A DNA stretch of 64,000 nt. Source: Calothrix parasitica NIES-267. Its GTDB lineage: Bacteria > Cyanobacteriota > Cyanobacteriia > Cyanobacteriales > Nostocaceae. A model generated the notes under the pieces. The model was not told where the DNA came from. It saw only the letters and a program-made list of their open reading frames with translations, and did not search any database. Of this stretch, positions 1 through 6,868 are shown in pieces (positions within the stretch are counted from its first letter, which is position 1; the number at the start of each line of letters is the position of its first letter). The position numbers were made by a program, and so were the translations under genes. The stretch covers positions 6,216,123 through 6,280,122 of the forward strand of contig NZ_AP018227.1 of assembly GCF_002368095.1 (NCBI RefSeq), given 5' to 3'.

Positions 1-339
1 CCAGATTTAGTACGAAGTCCACCATCTCGTCCTTTAGCGAAAGCGAAGTAAGAACGAAATGCAAGAGAATGTCCGTCAACTAGGACGAATGTGGGATTTT
101 GAGGAGAACTTTTATCGGAAGTCAACTTATTAAAGCGTGTAATTGGGGACATCTACTTATTTTAAACAGTTGGTTCACTTTTGGAACATTTGTTTTAGTC
201 GATAAGCGGAATTCTCGGTTTTCGGTAGTGAAACACCTTTTTATCAAAGGGATTATTGAAAATTCGTCGAGAAAAATAAAAATCGAAAAGTAAGTTAGGA
301 ATAGTATTTCTTCCCCCTGTCTCCTTCTTCCTCTAATAA

Positions 340-429
340 TTGTTTTCATGCTTCCTCGTTTTAATAGGGAATATTGGTTTAGGTTCTGTCGCTGCATTAG
401 CTTTCTTCCGTCGTCGTAAATCGAAATAA
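340..429 (+). pseudogene. C-terminal remnant of a PEP-CTERM sorting-signal protein
   Basis: The frame ending at the TAA at 427-429 encodes a hydrophobic stretch (IGLGSVAALAFF) followed by RRRKSK. This is the layout of a PEP-CTERM membrane anchor tail: a transmembrane helix and then a basic cluster. The frame is closed by a stop at 337-339, and no start or upstream domain is visible in it, so only the last 25 or so codons of a gene survive. It may be a decayed exported protein, or a gene broken by a frameshift. The two overlapping ORFs of 64 and 91 codons in this area are not convincing. Confidence 0.4.
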
Positions 430-480
430 AGCTTTACCAAATCCGTTAAAAAACTAAAAAGCCAAAAATTTGACTTAAAA

Positions 481-508
481 AAACCCGGTTTTCCGAAAAA
501 CCGGGTTT
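481..508. terminator. AAACCCGGT-type hairpin
   Basis: Perfect 12-bp arms AAACCCGGTTTT (481-492) and AAAACCGGGTTT (497-508) with a CCGA loop. This is one of five copies of a palindrome family in the window (also near 29.7, 44.1, 45.0 and 50.6 kb), all at the 3' side of genes. It lies just after the PEP-CTERM remnant and before the HAD gene. Confidence 0.6.
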
Positions 509-616
509 CTATAATTTTCAGGAATATTTCTATTTTCTTAATTCCCTATTCCCCATTCACAATTCCCCTGTTAATCTCTAACTGTGACTTAAACACATTC
601 ATGGGAATCTAAGAGC

Positions 617-1459
617 ATGGGGAATACATCTACCCAAGATATTAAGCTACTAGTTTTAGATATCGATGGTACCATCGCAGGAGTTTCTAATAAAATCAGC
701 AATCGAGTTATAGAAGCAGTTCAAGCGGTTCAAGCAAAAGGAATTCAAGTTGCGATCGCAACTGGTAGGATGTACTGTTCGGCTTTACACTACCACGCTC
801 AAATCGGCTCGAATCTTCCGTTAATAACTTATCAAGGAGCTTGGATTCAAGACCCAGTTTCCCAAAAAATTCACCAGCACTTATCTGTCAATAAAGAAAT
901 AGCATTAAAACTATTAGATTATTTTGAGCAACCAGAACTGCGTCAGCTTTTATCAGTTCACTTTTATATAAATGACAAACTTTACGTCCGAGAACTAACC
1001 GAAGAAACAAAAATCTACGGACAACGTTCCGGTATTACACCAATTCCTGTAGGTGATTTACGCTCTTGTTTAGATAACGAACCCACAAAAATTCTTGCTC
1101 TATGTCAAGACACAGAAGTTATTGATAAATTATTAGATAATTTACGTTTGCAATATACCCCAGCAGAACTTTATTTAACTAAATCTGTAGCCACTTTTTT
1201 TGAAGCTACTAACCCATTAGTAAACAAAGGAGCTGCGGTACGATATATAGCTGAAGAATTATTGGGATTACAAAAAACTAACGTAATGACCGTTGGCGAT
1301 AACTTTAACGATGTAGAAATGTTAGAGTATGCTGGTATCGGCGTAGCAATGGGCAATGCACCAAGCAAAGTTCAGGCTATAGCTAACTGGGTAGCTCCTG
1401 ATGTAGAGCAGGATGGAGCAGCCGCAGCGATAGAAAAATTCTTGTTACAATCGAGCTAA
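617..1459 (+). CDS. Cof-type HAD-IIB family phosphatase
   Basis: A 280-residue haloacid dehalogenase hydrolase of the Cof/YkrA subgroup, probably a soluble sugar-phosphate or nucleotide phosphatase; the substrate cannot be read from sequence. Motif I DIDGT (about residue 15) carries the nucleophile Asp, ATGR (about 50) is motif II, the NKG lysine (about 199) is motif III, and GDNFND (about 222) is motif IV. The IIB cap lies between motifs II and III. Length is normal for the family. The ATG at 617 is the first start in frame and the fold begins right after it. A GCGATCGC (HIP1) site lies inside the gene at 752-759. It stands alone, with hairpins on both sides. Confidence 0.85.
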   Translation: MGNTSTQDIKLLVLDIDGTIAGVSNKISNRVIEAVQAVQAKGIQVAIATGRMYCSALHYHAQIGSNLPLITYQGAWIQDPVSQKIHQHLSVNKEIALKLLDYFEQPELRQLLSVHFYINDKLYVRELTEETKIYGQRSGITPIPVGDLRSCLDNEPTKILALCQDTEVIDKLLDNLRLQYTPAELYLTKSVATFFEATNPLVNKGAAVRYIAEELLGLQKTNVMTVGDNFNDVEMLEYAGIGVAMGNAPSKVQAIANWVAPDVEQDGAAAAIEKFLLQSS

Positions 1460-1639
1460 ATTTCAACTTAAATACTATCCGACCGAGTAGCATTACTCGC
1501 AATAATCCCAGTCAGATCCTCAAAATCATAATTCCCAGTTTCAACTTAGGAACCATGTAAAAAGTCTCTAGCTATTGCTGAAAACGTTGCTAAGCAGCAA
1601 ATACTATAAAACTTTGAAAAGCTAAAAAAATAGTACAAA

Positions 1640-1706
1640 ATCAGAAAGGACACCGACGACTGGCCGTGTTTCGTCTCGGTGCCCTTACTGGTTCGCTCCT
1701 CACACA
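1640..1706 (-). ncRNA. Candidate small RNA, possibly Yfr2-like
   Basis: Reading the minus strand downstream of a strong promoter (1713-1741), the transcript would begin near 1705 with GTGTGAGGAG. It then folds a hairpin whose stem GGGCACCGA pairs with TCGGTGTCC (one G-U pair), continues through GAC/GTC with one bulged G, and exposes the loop GAAACACGGCCA. A T-rich tail follows. The first ten bases are the exact complement of CUCCUCACAC, the core of the conserved single-stranded motif of the cyanobacterial RNA Yfr1. The exposed GAAACACGG recalls my memory of the Yfr2 family, but I cannot confirm membership. The 3' end is uncertain (about 1620-1650). Confidence 0.5.
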
Positions 1707-1712
1707 AGAGAT

Positions 1713-1741
1713 AATATATCTCAACCCATTTAATTGGTCAA
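1713..1741 (-). promoter_or_regulatory. Sigma-70-type promoter of the small RNA
   Basis: On the minus strand TTGACC (1741-1736) and TATATT (1718-1713) are separated by exactly 17 bases. This is the best -35/-10 match I saw in the window, and it points into the hairpin RNA at about 1640-1706. No protein ORF follows it in that direction before the HAD gene, whose coding strand is opposite. Confidence 0.55.
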
Positions 1742-1806
1742 CCTATTTTACAAAACTTTATAAATTTTTCATTTTTCCATTAATGAGGAAGTAAAGGAAT
1801 AATTTT

Positions 1807-1842
1807 TTAACTCTTAACTCCTAGCTCCTAACTCATAATTCC
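1807..1842. repeat. STRR heptamer repeat (TAACTCC type)
   Basis: Degenerate heptamers of the TTAACTC/CTAACTC type run up to and slightly into the 3' end of the DALR gene. They belong to the short tandemly repeated repetitive sequences typical of heterocystous cyanobacteria. Confidence 0.5.
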
Positions 1843-2696
1843 AAGCAAGCAGGTATACCCAATTTCTCTTCCAGCAGAAACCTTAATACTGACTGAGTAG
1901 CTGCAATCAACCCTATTCTAGCTCTAACAATTTCTGGTGCAGTCGCGCTTAAATCGTCATGAATCCGACAAGTAGACCAAAAAGCTTCAAAAGCAGCAGC
2001 CAATCGCATTGCTGCTCCTTCCCATTTAAGCGGACGAGGAATTATTGGCTCTAACTCATCGATAATTTTAACTAAACTAGTGATTAAACGGCGTTCGGCT
2101 TGATGATTCAAACGAAGTTGACCATCATTATCAAGCCAAGGTATAAACTCATAAGAATATTTCTTAAGGTAAACATTAAAGTCAATTAATTTTTCCTGTT
2201 GAGCAAGTCTTAACAAAGAACAACAGCGTGCATGAACGTATTGAATTGAAAATACATAATCTTGTAAAGCAGTTCCTAAATCCGAATAGCTAACTTCTGC
2301 TCTTTCTATACTTCTATTCTGATCAATAAAGCTTTGCAGCCAAAGCGCTAAAAACAGGTCAGTGACTTGTATCTGAATCAAACCTTTCGGTAGAATTTCT
2401 ACCATCAAACAAGCATCAAAACTAGCTGATAAGTCAAAAGCAATTGAATTTGCTATCAAAAAAGGCTGTGAATTATGAGATTTTGAGAGCTGTAAGGCTA
2501 CCCCTGACATATAAGAAATTCTAATATCACTTTTGCCTTTTGATAGAGGAATATCTTTTTTTTCTATAAAATTATTCTTTTTCCTCAGAGCATAAATACT
2601 TACTATTTCAGTCAATTGACCGTGTATTAGCTGGATTATTGCTGTGTATTTACTTACTAGTAACTTTTTATGCACATAATCTACTGATGACAACAC
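1833..2696 (-). CDS. Free-standing DALR anticodon-binding domain protein (ArgRS-like)
   Basis: A 287-residue protein whose C-terminal 150 residues resemble the DALR anticodon-binding domain of arginyl-tRNA synthetase: a YVHARCCSLLRLA helix near residue 155, and a C-terminal helix with RARIGLIAATQSVLRFLLEEKLGI that matches the usual ArgRS end. The HIGH/KMSKS catalytic core is absent. The N-terminal 100 residues are of unknown type. Such stand-alone proteins are annotated across cyanobacteria as DALR domain proteins; their function is not known to me, and a tRNA-binding or structural role is only inferred. The ATG at 2696 is the first start. The gene is divergent from devH across 237 bp. Confidence 0.65.
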   Translation of the reverse strand: MLSSVDYVHKKLLVSKYTAIIQLIHGQLTEIVSIYALRKKNNFIEKKDIPLSKGKSDIRISYMSGVALQLSKSHNSQPFLIANSIAFDLSASFDACLMVEILPKGLIQIQVTDLFLALWLQSFIDQNRSIERAEVSYSDLGTALQDYVFSIQYVHARCCSLLRLAQQEKLIDFNVYLKKYSYEFIPWLDNDGQLRLNHQAERRLITSLVKIIDELEPIIPRPLKWEGAAMRLAAAFEAFWSTCRIHDDLSATAPEIVRARIGLIAATQSVLRFLLEEKLGIPACLEL

Positions 2697-2796
2697 TGTA
2701 AACTCAGAAACATTGATTTTCTGTCATCTGTCCTTAGGCGTATCTTTATATTCGGTCAAAGAATATTAGAATTGCATAAAATTTAGTGAATTCTGG

Positions 2797-2836
2797 GTAA
2801 ATTTTACTACAAACATTGTACAGTAAGAAGTATAAC
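2797..2836 (+). promoter_or_regulatory. NtcA-activated-type promoter of devH
   Basis: An exact GTA-N8-TAC motif (2797-2810) is followed after 20 bases by TATAAC (2831-2836), a good -10 box. That spacing fits class II NtcA-activated promoters, where the NtcA site replaces the -35 box. The devH start lies about 100 bp downstream. NtcA is the global nitrogen regulator of cyanobacteria, which fits a heterocyst gene. Confidence 0.6.
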
Positions 2837-2933
2837 AAAAGAGTAGAAGATCAACTTTCTACCTTTTGAATAGCTGGCCAGGCGATTTAAAGCCTAAGAT
2901 GGCCTTTCGCAAAGACACTCCTTGCACCTTTTT

Positions 2934-3692
2934 ATGTCGTCTTTGTCTTCAGCCGAACGCTCTTTGTTACCTATGCAATCTCCATCCTCTTTTTCTGAGG
3001 CATCACGTCCATTTTTAACTTGGCAACGAATTCTTGATTGGGCACAAGAACACTATCGCTGCCGCACCTTTAGCAAAGATGAGCGAATTCCAGCTAGACC
3101 TGGATTGCTGTATTTGGTGCAAAGGGGTGCGATCCGCATGGTGGGAACCGCTCAAGTGAGTGCCACTGCTTCTCAATTAACATCTCGTCGGATTAACAGA
3201 ACTCCTGAAGAAGCATTCTTGGGTTTTGTTGGTGCCGGACAGCCATTTGAAATTGTTGCTCAATCACCTTTTACATTGCAGTCATACGCCCATGTTGACC
3301 AAACAGCGGTGTTGTGGATGTACTGGCACGATTTAGATAATTGGCCTCATTTTCGCCGCGAAGTTATGGATGCCTTTAGGTACCAACATCAGCGTAAATT
3401 GCTGTGGTTGAGTGCCTTGGGACAGCGACGCACCATCGACCGACTCTTAGGATTCCTCACATTATTAATTGAGGAATACGGAGAACCAGCGATGAGCGAA
3501 AATGACCCCGAAGTAATTCATGGCTATTGTCTGCCGTTCCCCCTCACTCATGCACAAATTGGCAGTGCAATTGGTTCGACTCGCGTAACCGTAACTCGCC
3601 TAATGGGTAAGTTGCGCCAGCGGGGTCTAATCCTTACTCAAGGGGACAACTTAATCTGCTTGCCAGCAGAGTCAATTAGTAAAGCCAGCTAA
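2934..3692 (+). CDS. devH: DevH, Crp/Fnr-family regulator of heterocyst maturation
   Basis: A 252-residue Crp/Fnr regulator: an N-terminal cyclic-nucleotide-binding-like beta barrel (about residues 40-150) and a C-terminal winged helix with LTHAQIGSAIGSTRVTVTRLMGKLRQRG. The recognition helix is NtcA-like, but the N-terminal half (FLTWQRILDWAQEHYRCRTF) is not that of NtcA. It matches DevH, which in Anabaena 7120 is needed for the heterocyst glycolipid layer. The genome order supports this: as I recall, in Anabaena devH is adjacent to rbcR and a few genes from ndhF and ndhD, as here but with the phosphate-binding genes and a kinase inserted. I choose ATG 2934; a TTG at 2922 would add four residues. 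Likely induced by NtcA through the site at 2797. Confidence 0.75.
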   Translation: MSSLSSAERSLLPMQSPSSFSEASRPFLTWQRILDWAQEHYRCRTFSKDERIPARPGLLYLVQRGAIRMVGTAQVSATASQLTSRRINRTPEEAFLGFVGAGQPFEIVAQSPFTLQSYAHVDQTAVLWMYWHDLDNWPHFRREVMDAFRYQHQRKLLWLSALGQRRTIDRLLGFLTLLIEEYGEPAMSENDPEVIHGYCLPFPLTHAQIGSAIGSTRVTVTRLMGKLRQRGLILTQGDNLICLPAESISKAS

Positions 3693-3719
3693 ACTTTCCG
3701 GCTTCTCGGCAGCTTTGGG

Positions 3720-4796
3720 TCAGCGAATTCTTACGAACCCAGTTTGTGAAATTAATTCCTGTCCTTGCTGAGTCCGTAAAAAGTTAGCATAAGCAACTCC
3801 TGCTTGTTGTTCGGTCTGCCCGTTTTGTTTGACCACCACAAACAAATTTCGGGTAATCGGGTAACTACCAGATTGAAAAGCCTCAATGTTCAATTTGTTG
3901 CGCGACCGTGGACATTCAGAAGGGAGGACGAATGGTTCCTGGTAGGGTGCAACGTATTTCCCTTGCGTTCGCCCCAACGGCAAGGGTTTGATTGAACATT
4001 GAGGAACAACTTCTGGGGCAGAAGCATAGTAGATACTTCCAGGATTGCTAGCTACTTTTTGTAGTGCTTGAGTGGTTGTAGAGATGAATTCTACAGTTGG
4101 GGCTATAGGTTGACCGGCTAACACGTCTTGGACAAATAGTTCAACCGTACCGCCATCACTTACACGGCGAGAATAGGCTTTAATTGGTATGTTGGCACCG
4201 CCTAACTGATTCCAATTGGTTATTTTGCCTGTGTAAATTGACTTTAACTGGTCTATGGTTATTCCCGGAACATTTATATTAGGGTTAACAGCTACTGCTA
4301 ATCCATCAATAGCTACAGCAATTTGTTGGAGATTGAAACCGCGCTCCTTGGCACGGTTTAACTCTGTAATTAGTAGTGGTCTTGAAGATTGGGCAAAAGC
4401 TAATCTACCATTGATTAGCATTTGAATGCCAGAACTAGAGCCGGCCGCACTATTTACAGGTTGTACGTAACGCAAGCGAAAATCGTTTTGCTCTTCTTGG
4501 ATTTTTTTGTCTATAGATTCTCTTATTGGTGCCCAAGAGGTACTTCCTCCGTAGTTAAATAATCCACTAGGGATATTTTCTACAGAAGCGAAAGTACTAC
4601 CACTCGTTCCCGATGATGAAGTTGGAGAAACTACAGGTGTATTTGAATTATCTGAATCCGATTTATTTTGTTGAGAATTACTAAGACTAAGATTAAAGTT
4701 ACTGTTTCTATTAAACCACCACCATCCACCGGCTATAAGAAAAATAGTAATTAGTAAAGATAGAATCAGAATTGGGGTTTCATTTTTCTGTGACAT
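3720..4796 (-). CDS. PstS-family phosphate-binding protein, copy 1
   Basis: A 358-residue periplasmic substrate-binding protein anchored by one N-terminal membrane helix (about residues 8-28), followed by a Ser/Asn-rich linker. The PBP-like fold then begins with LFNYGGSTSWAPIR (a Ser/Thr-rich anion-binding loop) and contains FAQSSRPL, VNPNINVPG, IYTGKITNWNQLGG and SDGGTVELF, the usual markers of phosphate-binding proteins. It probably delivers phosphate to a Pst transporter whose permease and ATPase genes are not in this window. It is a close paralogue of the next gene (5092-6123), same strand, 295 bp apart, so a tandem duplication; no promoter of its own is clear. Function as phosphate binder is inferred from the family. 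Confidence 0.75.
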   Translation of the reverse strand: MSQKNETPILILSLLITIFLIAGGWWWFNRNSNFNLSLSNSQQNKSDSDNSNTPVVSPTSSSGTSGSTFASVENIPSGLFNYGGSTSWAPIRESIDKKIQEEQNDFRLRYVQPVNSAAGSSSGIQMLINGRLAFAQSSRPLLITELNRAKERGFNLQQIAVAIDGLAVAVNPNINVPGITIDQLKSIYTGKITNWNQLGGANIPIKAYSRRVSDGGTVELFVQDVLAGQPIAPTVEFISTTTQALQKVASNPGSIYYASAPEVVPQCSIKPLPLGRTQGKYVAPYQEPFVLPSECPRSRNKLNIEAFQSGSYPITRNLFVVVKQNGQTEQQAGVAYANFLRTQQGQELISQTGFVRIR

Positions 4797-5091
4797 TATA
4801 AATAATCGCTTTTTTATATAATTAATCTGTTCTGCTTTGTTTACTTTTTGTATTTTTTATCGCTAGCATAATAATTGAATAGCTTTAAAAGTGTAATAGA
4901 CAACATTAAAAATAACTAACTTTCATCAATTATATTAACTCCAGAAGGAATTTAAGTTTTTAAATTATATCTTTAACATCAGCGAATACTAAGATAATAT
5001 TATTTTTGGCAATTTTTGAAACTGTGAGAATAAATAGCCAATAGTGAATCGCCAAAATATGATTTTACTATTAGCTGATTGCAATGGAAAA

Positions 5092-6123
5092 TTACCTTAT
5101 TCTAACGAATCCCGCTTTAGAAATTAATTTTTGACCTTCATCTGAAAGCAGTAAATTGGCATAAGTAACACCTGCTTGTTCGTCAACTTGACCGTTTTTC
5201 TTAACTACTACAAATAAGCGTCTAGTCATAGGATACTCGTCACTTCTAAAAGCATCCACATTTAACTGATTGCGCTTTTGCGGACATTCACTTGATGGAA
5301 CGTATGGTTCTTTGTAAGGTGAAATTAATTTTGACTGCGTTCTTCCTATTGCCAAAGGTTTAATACCACACTGTCCCACAACTTCTGGTGCAGAAGCATA
5401 ATAAATACCACCAGGATTTTGACTAACTTTTCTCAATGCTTCAGTTGTAGTAGAAATTTTTTCAACATTTTGACCGAACTCTTTTTGTTCCAAAATGTTA
5501 TTGACGAAAAATTCAACAGTGCCTCCTTCATTAATTTTAGAATAAGGTGTGATAGCTTGATTTTCCCCACCAACTTGTTGCCAATTAGTAATTTTGCCAG
5601 TATAAATGTCTTTTAATTGAGTTAAAGTAAGCCCCGGTATATTTAAATTTGGGTTAACAGCAATAGCAATACCATCAATAGCAACTGGAATTTCTTCAAG
5701 TTTAAAACCTCGCTGTTGTGCCTGTTGGTATTCTTTATCTTTCACTGGTCGTGAAGATTGAGAAAAAGCCAATTGATTTTTCAACAGCATTTTGACACCA
5801 GTACCAGACCCAGGAGTACCTGTAGTTGGATTTGTGTAGCGGAGCTGAAATTTAGGTAAAGCAGTTTCTATTACAGAATCAGCTTCTTTGCGAATAGGTG
5901 CCCATGTAGTACTACCTCCATAACTAAATAATCCAGAAGGAACTTTTTTGACTGACTTAAAAGTTTTTTCGGCAGATTGTTGGTTCGTCTGAGATTGATT
6001 ATTCGTAAAGGAACTCAGATTTATATCATAGCTTTGAGCCAACCACCAATATACTCCACCTACTAAACCGAGAGTAATTAGCAAGGCTATAACTAAAATC
6101 GGTGTCTCGTTTTTTTGCGCCAT
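5092..6123 (-). CDS. PstS-family phosphate-binding protein, copy 2
   Basis: A 343-residue paralogue of the preceding gene with the same plan: MAQKNETPIL cytoplasmic start, one membrane helix, a Gln/Asn-rich linker, and then the binding domain with LFSYGGSTTWAPIR, FSQSSRPV, VNPNLNIPG, IYTGKITNWQQVGG and NEGGTVEFF. The start at ATG 6123 aligns exactly with the start of copy 1, which supports both. It is upstream in the probable transcription unit. A TATAAT box lies about 57 bp upstream of the ATG and Pho-box-like repeats lie further away at 6766-6868, so induction by phosphate starvation is plausible. Confidence 0.75.
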   Translation of the reverse strand: MAQKNETPILVIALLITLGLVGGVYWWLAQSYDINLSSFTNNQSQTNQQSAEKTFKSVKKVPSGLFSYGGSTTWAPIRKEADSVIETALPKFQLRYTNPTTGTPGSGTGVKMLLKNQLAFSQSSRPVKDKEYQQAQQRGFKLEEIPVAIDGIAIAVNPNLNIPGLTLTQLKDIYTGKITNWQQVGGENQAITPYSKINEGGTVEFFVNNILEQKEFGQNVEKISTTTEALRKVSQNPGGIYYASAPEVVGQCGIKPLAIGRTQSKLISPYKEPYVPSSECPQKRNQLNVDAFRSDEYPMTRRLFVVVKKNGQVDEQAGVTYANLLLSDEGQKLISKAGFVRIR

Positions 6124-6179
6124 AGATGTAGTAATTGAAAATAAGAAAGGATAATAATTTAACTTTATCGGAACTGTCT

Positions 6180-6185
6180 ATTATA
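6180..6185 (-). promoter_or_regulatory. -10 box upstream of phosphate-binding gene copy 2
   Basis: TATAAT on the minus strand, about 57 bp before the ATG at 6123. I see no good -35 hexamer 16-18 bp upstream, which would fit an activator-dependent promoter. Between here and 6553 I see nothing else recognisable. Confidence 0.35.
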
Positions 6186-6553
6186 GAGTTAAATAAAACT
6201 AGTAATAGATGCTCCAATGGATACCCAAATAAATCAAATTTGAGAAATAGTTTACAGAATTGATATGCCTGTAGACGAAATATGTTTTGTTTCTACCGTT
6301 TGAATATATTGCCTCACAAAAACACTTATCCGTATACCGATTTTCTGTTGAGTGCAATACATTTGAAAATAATATATTGCATTCGAGCTATAACTCCTCT
6401 ATTTAGCTTCCTCAGATTTCAACAAAGTCTTAATTGGAATAGTGGAAATTTTTAGACTAAAAATCTTAGAAAACTATAATATTTAAGTTAAGTGCAATAT
6501 ATCTTGATAAAATATCACTATTCAAGAACATAGTTTGCAAATAAATAAATCAT

Positions 6554-6674
6554 GACTTACGCAATTGTCACAATATGCGGTTGGTGCGTGACACCGAATA
6601 CCTTATTTCTACGTTCGGGTAGGAATCAAAGTGTCACAGCACCCTACAAGGAAAATATGCCAGTTGCGTAAGTC
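6554..6674. mobile_element. MITE-like palindromic element, 121 bp
   Basis: Ends are inverted: GACTTACGCAATTG (6554-6567) against CAGTTGCGTAAGTC (6661-6674), 13 of 14 matching. An inner inverted pair TGGTGCGTGACAC (6582-6594) and GTGTCACAGCACC (6631-6643) makes nearly the whole element self-complementary. It has no ORF and sits between the Pho-box-like repeats and the phosphate-binding genes. The inner arms resemble the palindromes at 50650-50832. Confidence 0.55.
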
Positions 6675-6765
6675 CAATAAATTTTAAATGTTTTTTGTCT
6701 GTTATCTTGAGTACATTAGTTAATCATTCATCATAATTAATGGCTACAAAATATTTAATAAAAGT

Positions 6766-6868
6766 TAACATTTAAACAATGTTTAGACAACATTTAACCA
6801 ATATATAAGTAGAATTAACTCTCTAAAGTTAATTGAAAGTTAACAAAGCGTTAAAGATAGTTAAATAA
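6766..6868 (-). promoter_or_regulatory. Two clusters of Pho-box-like 11-bp repeats
   Basis: Cluster A has three direct 11-mers: TAACATTTAAA, CAATGTTTAGA and CAACATTTAAC (6766-6798). Cluster B has AAAGTTAATTG, AAAGTTAACAA and AGCGTTAAAGA in register (6825-6857), then TAGTTAAATAA one base out of phase. Cyanobacterial Pho boxes are 8-bp repeats of the TTAAC type spaced by 3 bp, so this periodicity is right. Cluster B overlaps the last codons of the kinase gene. The likely targets are the phosphate-binding genes, but they start about 640 bp away with a MITE in between. Confidence 0.45.

Noticed and set aside
99-397. ORFs of 64 and 91 codons at the window start
   Set aside because: They overlap on opposite strands, lack RBS and known domains, and have no support beside the PEP-CTERM remnant.
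1697-1720. A Yfr1 gene on the plus strand (CTCCTCACAC)
   Set aside because: The motif is there, but the following stem (GAGATAATATATCTC) is AT-rich and has no T-run, and no good plus-strand promoter lies upstream. The minus-strand reading has a much better promoter.
2922-3692. Calling the Crp-family gene ntcA
   Set aside because: The recognition helix is NtcA-like (GSTRVTVTRL), but the N-terminal half and the length of about 250 residues do not fit NtcA; the DevH identity and locus fit better.
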